Assembly (NCBI GenBank): GCA_016180645.1
Contig: JACPAV010000006.1
Location: forward strand, 82,604-146,603
From: Nitrospirota bacterium
Lineage (GTDB): Bacteria; JACPQY01
Length of the DNA: 64,000 nucleotides
Reading direction: 5' to 3'
Under the pieces are notes generated by a model. That model made no database searches, was not told where the DNA came from, and worked only from the letters and a program-made list of their open reading frames with translations. This document shows positions 1 through 7,931 of this stretch, piece after piece. The position numbers and the translations under genes were made by a program. Numbering within the stretch: the first letter of the stretch is position 1; the number at the start of each line of letters is the position of its first letter.

Positions 1-99
1 TTCATCAAGCGCATCCACGATCGGTACGCCCGCGAAGGCATCAAAATCCCCTTCCCCGTCCGCACCGTCCACCTTAACCGCGCGGACGAAAAGATCTGA
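1..99 (+). CDS. C-terminal end of a small-conductance mechanosensitive channel (MscS-like), partial
   Basis: The frame is open from the first base to a TGA at 97-99 and encodes 32 residues. The stretch REGIKIPFPVRTVHL is typical of the cytoplasmic C-terminal end of MscS-family channels, which release osmolytes on hypo-osmotic shock. The rest of the gene lies before the window. The identification rests on this short tail only. It lies about 50 nt upstream of sucA and is probably a separate transcription unit, because a good -10 box follows its stop. Confidence 0.55.
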   Translation, partial: FIKRIHDRYAREGIKIPFPVRTVHLNRADEKI

Positions 100-105
100 T
101 ATAAT
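100..105 (+). promoter_or_regulatory. Putative -10 box of the sucA promoter
   Basis: A perfect TATAAT lies directly after the stop of the MscS-like gene and about 45 nt before the sucA ATG. No convincing -35 box is visible at 17 nt spacing, so this is a tentative start of the sucAB-lpd-lplA operon. Confidence 0.35.
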
Positions 106-150
106 TCGGTACCTTCTGGAGAGACGAACAGAGGGCGTTGGACGAGTGGC

Positions 151-3030
151 ATGAGCGAAACCGAGCGAGAACCTAGCTTTCTGAGTCTGGCCTTCGTGGA
201 AGGCCTGTACGCAGACTATCTGCGGGACCCCTCCTCCGTTCCTCTCGATTGGCGGCGCTATTTCGAAGAGGTCGGGGGGGGGAACGGCACCGCCATCGAA
301 CCCCGTCTCGGCCCGACGTTCCGCCCATCGAGCCTCTTCAATCCCCCGGGTGTCGGCGCCTCTAACGGCCAGGCCAAACGGCATGATGTTGAGGTTGCCG
401 CCCTCCAGGACCGTGTGGACCAGATGATCCGGGCCTACCGAGTCAGAGGGCACATGATCGCGCGGCTCGATCCCCTGCGTCGACCCCGCCCCCACTTCAG
501 GGAATTGGACCCCGAATTCTACGGCCTGACCGAGGCCGACATGGAGCGGTCGTTCTCCACCCGAACGATCCAGGGTCCCCAGTCGCTGACTCTCAGGCAG
601 ATCTTCGATCGAATGCGCAATACCTACTGCCGCTTCCTCGGCGTCCAGTTCATGCACATCGACGATCCCACGGTAAAATCCTGGCTCCAAGAGCGAATGG
701 AAGGAACCGAGAACCGCCTGGAGCTGAGCCGCAACGAGCAGATGATGATTCTGACCCGGCTCACAGACGCCGTGATCTTCGAGGAATTCATCCAAAAGAA
801 ATTCATCGGCGCCAAGAGTTTTTCCCTTGAAGGGGCGGAAACCCTCATCCCGCTCCTGGAACTCGCCATCGAGAAGGCCGGACAGCAGGGAATCGGCGAC
901 GTGGTTCTTTCCATGGCACACCGCGGTCGGCTGAACGTGCTCGCCAACATCATGGGCAAGCACCCTCGCGAGATTTTCCGCGAATTTGAGGACGCCGCGC
1001 CGGAACTGCACATTGGTCGCGGCGACGCGGGGACCTCATCGCTCCGTTCGTCGTCCCTGGAGCGAAGCGCAGGGGGAGACGTAAAGTACCATCTCGGCCA
1101 CAGTAACGATTGGGTGACCTCGACTGGACAAACCGTCCACCTCACGCTTTGCTTCAACCCCAGCCACCTCGAATTCGTCAATCCGGTCGCCCTCGGCAGA
1201 CTGCGGGCCAAACAGGACCGCGAAGGAGACCGCGCCCGCTCGCACGCCATGGGAATCCTGATCCACGGCGATGCCGCCTTCGCGGGCGAAGGCATCACCC
1301 AGGAAACCTTGAACCTGAGCCAACTTCAGGCCTACTCGACCGGCGGCACACTCCACATCGTCGTCAACAATCAGATCGGTTTTACCACGCCTCCGGAGGA
1401 GGGCCGCTCCAGCACCTACTGCACGGACGTCGCGAAGATGCTGCAAGTTCCGATCTTCCACGTGAACGGGGAGGACCCGGAGTCGGTCGCACAAGCCGTT
1501 CGGCTGGCCATGGATTTTCGGCAGAAATTCCGTCGGGATGTGGTGATCGACATGTATTGTTACCGTCGGCGAGGCCATAATGAGGGCGACGAGCCTTCGT
1601 TCACTCAACCTCTTCTTTACCGGGAAATCGAGAAGCGCCTCTCCATTCGTGATGACTATCTCAAGCGCCTCTTGAAAATGGGTGGCGTACCCCGTGAGGA
1701 AGCCGACCGGATCGGCGTCGAACGCCGGGAGCAATTGGAACGCGAACTGGCCGTGGCCCGCAGCGAGCAGAACGTGCGCGCCGCGGACACGCTCGGAGGA
1801 AGCTGGACGGGCTACTTCGGCGGCTACGAACGCGGATTGTCGGAAGTGGAGACGGCGGTGCCACGGGACCGACTCGCCACCCTGCTCACCAAGCAGACCG
1901 AACTACCGCCCGGGTTCCGCCCGCATCCAAAAACGGCGAAATGGCTGGAGATGCGGAAGGAGGTTTCCCGTGGCAAGCAGCCGGTCGATTGGTCAGCCGC
2001 TGAAGCGCTGGCTTTCGGCTCGTTGGCCACCGAAGGATTCCGGATTCGTCTCACCGGACAGGACACCGCGCGCGGAACCTTCAGCCAACGGCACGCGATG
2101 TTGCACGATGTCGAAGACGGCCACGCCTACATGCCGCTCCAGCACTTGGACCCGAACCAGGCGCCCGTCGAAATCTGCAACAGTCCGCTCTCCGAGACTG
2201 CCGTGCTCGGATTCGAGTACGGCTACAGCCTGGATACCCCGAAGGGTCTCGTTGCCTGGGAGGCGCAATTCGGTGATTTCTGCAACGTGGCACAGGTCAT
2301 CATCGACCAGTTTATCGTAAGCGGCGAGGAAAAATGGCAACGGCTCTCCGGACTGGTCCTCCTTCTCCCCCACGGGTTCGAGGGAATGGGACCGGAGCAC
2401 TCCAGCGCAAGGCTCGAACGATTTCTCGCGCTCTCCGCCGAGGACAATATACAGGTCGTCAATCTCACCACGCCGGCCCAGTACTTCCACTGCCTCCGGC
2501 GACAAGCCCTTTCGATGTGGAAGAAACCGCTCGTCATCATGACGCCCAAGAGCATGCTGCGTCACCCTAAGGCGGTTTCGTCGCTCAAAGAACTCAGCCA
2601 CGGGCGGTTCGAGCGCGTCATGCCGGACTCGCATGAAGGTGGGCCTCATGCAAAACTGATTCTTCTGTGCAGCGGGAAGGTGTACTACGATCTCCTCCAG
2701 AAACGCGATGAGGCTGGGCGCTCCGACGTGGCCATCATCCGACTTGAACAACTCTATCCCTTGGCGGAAGACCGGATGCGCGAGGTCTTCAAGCCGTATG
2801 CCGATGGCACCCCGGTTCGCTGGGTGCAGGAAGAACCCGAGAACATGGGGGCGTGGCGGTACATGGACAACCGGTACTGCGCAACCTTTCTCGATCGCTT
2901 CCCCTTTTCGGGCGTCTGCCGACCGGCCTCGGCGAGTCCTGCAACCGGCTCGGCCAGCAGCCATCGGTTGGAGCAGAGCCAACTCGTCGAACGGGCGTTT
3001 GCCCCGCCGACGGAGACACGGACGTGCTGA
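151..3030 (+). CDS. sucA: 2-oxoglutarate dehydrogenase E1 component
   Basis: Thiamine-diphosphate-dependent E1 subunit of the 2-oxoglutarate dehydrogenase complex: it decarboxylates 2-oxoglutarate and passes the succinyl group to the lipoyl arm of E2 in the TCA cycle. At 959 residues it is close to the usual 900-950. Visible family motifs are MAHRGRLNVL near residue 254, GDAAFAGEG near 372, NNQIGFTT near 408 and a C-terminal transketolase-like domain ending with QEEPENMGAW. The N-terminal FVEGLYADYLRDPSSV segment is the E2-interacting peptide typical of SucA. It is the first gene of an operon with sucB, lpd and a lipoate ligase, so a whole functional complex can be made from this locus. Confidence 0.96.
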   Translation: MSETEREPSFLSLAFVEGLYADYLRDPSSVPLDWRRYFEEVGGGNGTAIEPRLGPTFRPSSLFNPPGVGASNGQAKRHDVEVAALQDRVDQMIRAYRVRGHMIARLDPLRRPRPHFRELDPEFYGLTEADMERSFSTRTIQGPQSLTLRQIFDRMRNTYCRFLGVQFMHIDDPTVKSWLQERMEGTENRLELSRNEQMMILTRLTDAVIFEEFIQKKFIGAKSFSLEGAETLIPLLELAIEKAGQQGIGDVVLSMAHRGRLNVLANIMGKHPREIFREFEDAAPELHIGRGDAGTSSLRSSSLERSAGGDVKYHLGHSNDWVTSTGQTVHLTLCFNPSHLEFVNPVALGRLRAKQDREGDRARSHAMGILIHGDAAFAGEGITQETLNLSQLQAYSTGGTLHIVVNNQIGFTTPPEEGRSSTYCTDVAKMLQVPIFHVNGEDPESVAQAVRLAMDFRQKFRRDVVIDMYCYRRRGHNEGDEPSFTQPLLYREIEKRLSIRDDYLKRLLKMGGVPREEADRIGVERREQLERELAVARSEQNVRAADTLGGSWTGYFGGYERGLSEVETAVPRDRLATLLTKQTELPPGFRPHPKTAKWLEMRKEVSRGKQPVDWSAAEALAFGSLATEGFRIRLTGQDTARGTFSQRHAMLHDVEDGHAYMPLQHLDPNQAPVEICNSPLSETAVLGFEYGYSLDTPKGLVAWEAQFGDFCNVAQVIIDQFIVSGEEKWQRLSGLVLLLPHGFEGMGPEHSSARLERFLALSAEDNIQVVNLTTPAQYFHCLRRQALSMWKKPLVIMTPKSMLRHPKAVSSLKELSHGRFERVMPDSHEGGPHAKLILLCSGKVYYDLLQKRDEAGRSDVAIIRLEQLYPLAEDRMREVFKPYADGTPVRWVQEEPENMGAWRYMDNRYCATFLDRFPFSGVCRPASASPATGSASSHRLEQSQLVERAFAPPTETRTC

Positions 3031-3171
3031 GATCCTCGTGTTAAGAGGCTCTGACTCTCTGACGCGGGCTAAAGCCCCATGCCACGGAAGGTATGGGACC
3101 ATGATATGTCGCCGCACCACGGATGGTGCGGCATGGAACATGGCCCGCGGCTACCATGAATCTGAATCTCC

Positions 3172-3200
3172 GGTAGGCGCAGGCTTTATGCCTGCGGAGA
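3172..3200. repeat. Short palindromic dispersed repeat (single-hairpin copy)
   Basis: The core GCAGGC-tttat-GCCTGC hairpin is shared with the longer two-hairpin copies at 10347-10403 and 61965-62020. Here it lies in the 174-nt sucA-sucB gap, ending 4 nt before the sucB ATG. A second unrelated hairpin (gccgcacc...ggtgcggc, about 3111-3132) lies just before it. RNA structure here could affect sucB translation or RNA processing between sucA and sucB, but that is inference. Confidence 0.6.
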
Positions 3201-3204
3201 TCCC

Positions 3205-4524
3205 ATGGCTGTTGAACTGAAAGTCCCTCCCATCGGTGAATCCATCACCGAAGTCCAGATCGGCCAATGGATGAAAGCCGAGGGCGACGTGGTGGGCCGC
3301 GATGAGACCATCGTCATCCTGGAAAGCGAAAAGGCCACGGTGGAATTGCCCTCGCCCGTGTCCGGCATTCTCACCCGCATTCTGAAGAAGACCGGGGAGG
3401 CGGCGGTCATCGGCGAAGTCATAGGCATGATGGAGGAAGCGAAAGGTGGGAAGAACACGGACACGAAAACGATCCGAAAGGAGGAGAGTCCGCCGGCTCC
3501 CACTCTGCCGTCGCGAGGAGCAGAGCAGCGGGTAATGCCTTCGGCGAGACGGGCGTTGGCACAGGAAGGTGTTGACGCCGGGGGCATGAAGGGGACCGGT
3601 CCCGGGGGGCGGGTCCTCAAGACGGATGTTGCCCGGCAAGTCGAAACCCGGAGGAAGGAGCCGCCGCTTCCATCCCCTCCAATACCGCCCACTCCAACTG
3701 TGTCAGCAGACATTCCGGCACTCACAGGCGGGGATGGCGCGGCCGCAAGGTCCGAATGGTCAACTCCCATGCCTGACCCCATTGTCCGCATTGCCCTCAG
3801 TCCCCAGCCCTCTCCCGGCCTGTTCCGCGAGGAGGAAGCTGTGCCGATGACGCTCCTGCGAAAGAAGGTGGCGCAACGCCTGGTGGCCGCGCAGCAGACC
3901 ACCGCTCACTTGACCACATTCAACGAGATCGACATGTCCACGGTGAACGCTCTCCGGCAGGAGCACCGCGAAGCGTTTCAGAAAAAACACGGCATCAAGT
4001 TGGGCCTCATGTCTTTCTTCGTCAAGGCGGCCATCGAGGCACTCAAGCAGATCCCGGCGATCAACGCGGAAATCCGGGCGGACAGCATCGTGTACAAGAA
4101 CTATTACGACATCGGTATCGCGGTGGGAGGCGGGCGCGGATTGGTGGTGCCCATCCTGCGCAACGCCGAACGCATGAGTCTGGCCGGGATTGAAACGGCG
4201 ATCGCCGATTTCGCGAAGCGTGCGCAGGAAAACAGGCTCAAGCTGGAGGAACTTCAGGGCGGGACGTTCACGATCAGCAACGGGGGCGTCTATGGTTCAC
4301 TCCTGTCGACACCTATCCTGAATCCCCCACAGAGTGGCATCCTGGGGCTTCACGCAACCCAGGACCGCCCCGTTGTGCGCGGAGGTCAGATTGTCATTAG
4401 GCCGATGATGTATGTGGCGCTCACCTACGACCACCGGATCGTGGACGGACGCGAAGCGGTGACCTTCCTGAAGCACATCAAGGAGCTGATGGAAGAACCC
4501 GCGCGGATCCTGTTGGAACTCTGA
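3205..4524 (+). CDS. sucB: Dihydrolipoyllysine-residue succinyltransferase (E2 of 2-oxoglutarate dehydrogenase)
   Basis: Core acyltransferase of the 2-oxoglutarate dehydrogenase complex, transferring the succinyl group from the lipoyl arm to CoA. The domain order is classical: one lipoyl domain (residues 1-75, lipoylated Lys43 in LESEKATVE), a proline-rich linker, a peripheral-subunit-binding domain (about 110-143, PSARRALAQEGVD), a second linker, then the catalytic domain ending in TYDHRIVDGREAV with active-site His near 410 and Asp near 414. Length (439) is normal. It follows sucA after 174 nt of repeat-bearing DNA and is 2 nt from lpd. Its lipoyl lysine is the probable substrate of the downstream lipoate ligase. 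Confidence 0.95.
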   Translation: MAVELKVPPIGESITEVQIGQWMKAEGDVVGRDETIVILESEKATVELPSPVSGILTRILKKTGEAAVIGEVIGMMEEAKGGKNTDTKTIRKEESPPAPTLPSRGAEQRVMPSARRALAQEGVDAGGMKGTGPGGRVLKTDVARQVETRRKEPPLPSPPIPPTPTVSADIPALTGGDGAAARSEWSTPMPDPIVRIALSPQPSPGLFREEEAVPMTLLRKKVAQRLVAAQQTTAHLTTFNEIDMSTVNALRQEHREAFQKKHGIKLGLMSFFVKAAIEALKQIPAINAEIRADSIVYKNYYDIGIAVGGGRGLVVPILRNAERMSLAGIETAIADFAKRAQENRLKLEELQGGTFTISNGGVYGSLLSTPILNPPQSGILGLHATQDRPVVRGGQIVIRPMMYVALTYDHRIVDGREAVTFLKHIKELMEEPARILLEL

Positions 4525-4526
4525 GA

Positions 4527-5939
4527 ATGGAAAAGAAGAGACACGATCTGCTTGTCATCGGCTCCGGTCCCGGCGGCTATGTCGCGGCCATCCGCGCCGC
4601 CCAACTGGGGTGGAACGTGGGGTGCGTCGATTCCGAGAAGGTGTCCGGAGGCACGTGCCTCCGCGTCGGCTGCATTCCAAGCAAGGCGATGCTGGAATCG
4701 AGCGATATCTACTGGGAGGCGAAAGCAGGCCTGAAGGACCACGGCGTTGTGATCTCCGACTTGAAACTCGATCTCGCAGCCATGCTCAAGCGGAAGAATG
4801 ACATCGTGAACATTCTCACCAAGGGCGTGGATGGGCTTTTCGCGAAGAACAAAGTCAAACGCTATGTCGGGCGCGCCCGGATCGAGGCTCCGAGTCGAGT
4901 GGTCGTGGCAGCGACGGCGAACGCCAAGTCCGGAGCTGCCAACGAAATCTCAGTCGAGGCCGAGCACATCCTCATCGCCACCGGAAGCGTGCCGGCCACA
5001 CTTCCCGGAGTCGAAATGGACGGCGGCCGAATCGGCACCAGCACGGACGCGCTGGAGTTTCCGGAAGTGCCCAAACATCTGATCGTAATCGGGGCCGGCT
5101 TCATCGGCTTGGAGCTTGGATCGGTCTGGAGGAGATTGGGCTCGAAGGTCACCGTGCTGGAGTACTTCAAGAGAATTCTGCCCGGCATGGATTCTGAAAT
5201 GGCTGATGAAGCGCTTCGCATTTTCCGGAGGCAAGGTTTGGAATTCCGGCTTGGGACGAAGGTGACTTCCGGCAGAATCGTTGGAAAGGACTGCGTCGTG
5301 GAAATCGAGGGAGAGGAGCCGATGCGGGGTGATCGCGTCCTCGTTTCGGTAGGCCGTTCATCCAACATTGAAGGCTTGGGACTTGAAGGGATCGGGATCA
5401 ACCTCGACGAGAAAGGCCGGATATCCGTGAACGATCAGTTCGAAACATCGGTGAAAGGCATCTTCGCCGTGGGCGACGTCATCCGCGGACCGATGCTGGC
5501 CCACAAGGCTTCCGAAGAGGGCATCGCGTGTGTCGAGCGTCTCATCACGGGTTACGGGCACGTGAACTATGAGGCCATCCCGGGAATCGTTTATACCCAG
5601 CCGGAAATTGCCTCCGTCGGGAAAACGGAAGACGATTTGAAGGAAGCCGGTATCAAATATCGCAAGGGCACTTTTCCTTTTGTGGCGAACGGTCGGGCTC
5701 GCTGCCTCGGCCACCGCGAGGGAAGCGTGAAAGTGCTGGCGAATGCGGAAACCGATCGCGTTCTCGGCGTTCATATCATCGGTCCTCGGGCAGGCGACTT
5801 GATCGCAGAGGCCGCCGTCGCCATCGACTACGCTGCAACCAGCGAAGATCTGGCTCGCTCCTGCCACGCCCACCCCACTCTTTCCGAAGCCCTTCGCGAG
5901 GCCGCCCTCGCGGTGGACAAGCGCGCGATCCACGCGTGA
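4527..5939 (+). CDS. lpdA: Dihydrolipoyl dehydrogenase (E3)
   Basis: FAD-dependent disulfide oxidoreductase that reoxidises the dihydrolipoyl arm of E2 with NAD+. The sequence shows the FAD-binding GSGPGGYVAAIRAAQLG at residues 11-27, the redox-active pair Cys43/Cys48 in GGTCLRVGCIPSK, the NAD-binding GAGFIGLELG and the C-terminal catalytic HAHPTLSE. Length is 470, standard for the family. It starts 2 nt after sucB and its stop overlaps the GTG of the lipoate ligase by 4 nt, so the genes are co-transcribed and translationally coupled. Confidence 0.96.
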   Translation: MEKKRHDLLVIGSGPGGYVAAIRAAQLGWNVGCVDSEKVSGGTCLRVGCIPSKAMLESSDIYWEAKAGLKDHGVVISDLKLDLAAMLKRKNDIVNILTKGVDGLFAKNKVKRYVGRARIEAPSRVVVAATANAKSGAANEISVEAEHILIATGSVPATLPGVEMDGGRIGTSTDALEFPEVPKHLIVIGAGFIGLELGSVWRRLGSKVTVLEYFKRILPGMDSEMADEALRIFRRQGLEFRLGTKVTSGRIVGKDCVVEIEGEEPMRGDRVLVSVGRSSNIEGLGLEGIGINLDEKGRISVNDQFETSVKGIFAVGDVIRGPMLAHKASEEGIACVERLITGYGHVNYEAIPGIVYTQPEIASVGKTEDDLKEAGIKYRKGTFPFVANGRARCLGHREGSVKVLANAETDRVLGVHIIGPRAGDLIAEAAVAIDYAATSEDLARSCHAHPTLSEALREAALAVDKRAIHA

Positions 5940-6655
5940 CACGAATTCAGGTCCTCAACCGGACCTGTCCCTCACCCAAGGAAGACCTCGAACTCGACGA
6001 CCGCTTGCTTGACGAATGCGACCGCGGCAAGCATGGGCCGGCACTTCGATTCTGGGAGTCTCCAGTGCATTGCGTCGTCCTCGGCACCTCGTCCCAACCG
6101 GAGCGAGACGTCAACGACTCTGAGTGTGAGCGGCTGAACATTTCGATTCTGAGGCGCTCCAGCGGTGGCGGAACCGTACTCATCGGTCCCGGCTGCCTGA
6201 ACTTCTCTCTTGTGCTCCCCATTCCAGAATCCGGCCCCCTCCGGAACATCCAGGACACAACCTGTTTCATCCTCACTCGCCACCGTGCCGCGTTGGAGCC
6301 AATTCTCGGAGCGCCGATCGAATCCCAGGGAACAAGCGATCTCACTCTGGGAGGCCGCAAGTTCTCCGGTAATGCCCAGCGCCGCAAGCGCCGCGCCCTC
6401 CTCTTCCACGGAACGTTCCTGTACGATTTCGATCTCTCCCTCGTTGAGCGGGTCCTCCACGCACCGCTTCGGCAGCCTGCCTATCGATCCGAGCGATCCC
6501 ACAAGGATTTCCTGATAAACCTGCCCCTGCTGCCCGGACGGATCAGAAAGGTCTTGGAAGGCGCTTGGTCCTCTGGTTATTCCGAAAGTCTCCAAGTTTG
6601 CTCTGCTCCCACACGCTCCGATTCCACCCACCCCTCAAATTCGAAAGCCAATTGA
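5936..6655 (+). CDS. lplA: Lipoate-protein ligase A family protein
   Basis: Probably attaches lipoate (via lipoyl-AMP) to the lipoyl lysine of E2 proteins. Motifs of the LplA/LipB biotin-lipoate ligase fold are RRSSGGGTVLIGPGCLNFSL near residue 63 and the catalytic-lysine motif LTLGGRKFSGNAQ near 141. Length is 239, shorter than E. coli LplA (about 338), so the C-terminal accessory domain is missing, as in many bacterial small LplA proteins; a separate partner is often needed then. The start is GTG at 5936, overlapping the lpd stop (GTGA). Its position in the sucAB-lpd operon suggests service to this complex. Octanoyltransferase activity cannot be excluded. Confidence 0.85.
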   Translation: MTRIQVLNRTCPSPKEDLELDDRLLDECDRGKHGPALRFWESPVHCVVLGTSSQPERDVNDSECERLNISILRRSSGGGTVLIGPGCLNFSLVLPIPESGPLRNIQDTTCFILTRHRAALEPILGAPIESQGTSDLTLGGRKFSGNAQRRKRRALLFHGTFLYDFDLSLVERVLHAPLRQPAYRSERSHKDFLINLPLLPGRIRKVLEGAWSSGYSESLQVCSAPTRSDSTHPSNSKAN

Positions 6656-6985
6656 CGCAGGCCCGAAGCAAGCGACTGGCGTCATCTTGAGCTGGCCGAT
6701 TCATTTGTAGTCGCGCCGAACTGTGAACACCATTGACGGCTTTCCACAAACGGCTCGCAGCCCCGGTTGGTCCCATTGGGGGCGAAGTCGGAAGAAAGTC
6801 GGAATTCGCGGATCTCCCGGCCTGTGGATCGCATTCTCGACCTTTCCGCACTCCTCCGCTCCTCGATTCATCACGCTGCGTGTGGTTCCCGCCGACATTC
6901 CCTCCACCTCCAAGAGCAGGGACAAGAATGCCATGGAACAACCTTGAGAAGAGCCTCCGCGGCAACCCTGTCGAAGGGTGAGGCC
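6656..6985. other. Intergenic region without a gene; carries a dispersed repeat
   Basis: No credible coding frame is seen: frames that are open show no family signal and poor codon use. It separates the plus-strand sucA-lplA operon from the convergent minus-strand cluster. The only structure found is the 52-nt dispersed repeat at 6775-6826, which recurs inverted at 35535-35585. Confidence 0.6.
6775..6826 (-). repeat. Dispersed 51/52-nt repeat, copy 1
   Basis: On the minus strand this reads ...CCGCGAATTCCGACTTTC... followed by ttccgacttcgcccccaat. It matches 35535-35585 on the plus strand with only a few mismatches. The copies are in opposite orientation and about 29 kb apart. They are non-coding in both places and do not look like an insertion sequence end. 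Confidence 0.6.
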
Positions 6986-7115
6986 TTATTCTGGGAGCAC
7001 CCGATAGCCCGTCCAGTCGTGGATCATGAGGCCGGATATTCCGCCCTCCGCTGGAGTGGCTCCGATCGCGGAAATGAAATCCCCCACCTTCTTTTTGGAG
7101 GTCCCGGAGAGAGTT
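6986..7115 (-). pseudogene. C-terminal fragment of a paralogue of the secreted glycosidase-like protein
   Basis: Read on the minus strand, this stretch encodes about 44 codons ending GLMIHDWTGYRVLPE-stop, colinear with the last residues (GVMIHDWTGYRVLPE) of the 7932-9503 gene. The upstream part also matches (TSKKKVGDFIS against RSKKRVSEFIS). At the DNA level the copies are clearly diverged, so this is the remnant of an old tandem paralogue rather than a fresh duplication. Its 5' part has been replaced by the MNT-HEPN module. Confidence 0.7.
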
Positions 7116-7538
7116 CTATTTCCTTTTCCTGCGGACGGGATCTCCCGATAGCCCGAGCTTTTTTCGGAGGAAACCCCGCACTCGCTTCATTCGCTGCGCG
7201 GCTGTGCGCGCCTCGGCGGGGGAGGCTTCCTCCCCAGGGTATCGGATCTCGACGGAATAGGGTTTCAGAGCCGCAGTGTCGCGGCGGAGTACTTCCATAA
7301 GGGGATCCTTCTCGACAGCTTCACTCAGGAGATGCTCCAGATCGTGCGTCTTCGGAAACGTGATCCGGTGAAGAACCAGAAAGCCTTTCAGGTATTTCTC
7401 GACACATTGCTGCGCGTGGAAACAAGCCACATCGGGTGCGTGAACCAACCGACCTCTGACCAAGAGATTGGCTACAAGGAAGTCCTGTTCCGCTTACCTC
7501 ACCCACTCGTCGACATCCCGATCCCTAGCTCTTGCCAT
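7116..7538 (-). pseudogene. HEPN-domain toxin gene with an in-frame premature stop
   Basis: HEPN proteins are RNases and partners of MNT nucleotidyltransferases in type II/VII-like toxin-antitoxin systems. The family signature FHAQQCVEKYLKGFLV is clear. The natural start appears to be the ATG at 7538, which overlaps the MNT gene by 14 nt. From it the frame reads MARARDRDVDEWVR, then TAA (7494-7496), then AEQDFLVANLLVRG and the rest of the domain. EWVR-x-AEQDFLVA is what a HEPN N-terminus looks like (usually a lysine at x), so one base change (AAA to TAA) would explain the stop. A shorter product from the TTG at 7463 would lack helix 1. I read it as an inactivated toxin; stop read-through or a sequencing error are alternatives. 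Confidence 0.75.
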
Positions 7539-7854
7539 TTCTATCGTAAAGGATCTTGCCCTTGGCCAGCACTTCTTGCCAGAAAGGCCGAAATCCTGTT
7601 CTGAGCCGTTCAATTTCGGAAGGTGTTCGAACCAAGATGTCCATGGAGATGGTCCCAGGGTGGCAAGCCAGAGAAATGTCTGTTGCCCGTGCCGCAGGAC
7701 GTTTGCGACTCCTCATGATGACCAGAAGGTCCACGTCGCTATCCGGGCCAGGCTTGCCGTAGGCATGGGAGCCGAACAGAATGATCTTGTCGGGACGAAA
7801 GTTCTCGACAATCTTCCTTGCTATCTCTTGCAATAGACCGGGAGATACATGCAT
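7525..7854 (-). CDS. MNT-type nucleotidyltransferase domain protein (antitoxin of a HEPN-MNT module)
   Basis: Minimal nucleotidyltransferase of about 109 residues. It shows the catalytic pattern ILFGSHAYG followed by DSDVDLLV, with the third acidic residue in SMDILV, so the active site seems intact. MNT antitoxins neutralise HEPN toxins, in characterised cases by AMPylating them. The start at 7854 (MHVSPGLLQE) is preferred over an upstream ATG at 7884 because it fits family length. It overlaps the following HEPN gene by 14 nt. With the HEPN gene broken, this may be an orphaned antitoxin. Confidence 0.82.
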   Translation of the reverse strand: MHVSPGLLQEIARKIVENFRPDKIILFGSHAYGKPGPDSDVDLLVIMRSRKRPAARATDISLACHPGTISMDILVRTPSEIERLRTGFRPFWQEVLAKGKILYDRNGKS

Positions 7855-7931
7855 CGTTGAAAGGTTACACCCGTGGGCGGGCAAACGGAAAACCGAGAAG
7901 GCTGGGGTCGACGCCTATGAACGAGTCCGCT

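Noticed and set aside
1993..3141. 382-codon ORF on the minus strand
   Set aside because: Lies antisense to the well-supported sucA gene; no family signal; produced by G+C-rich third positions.
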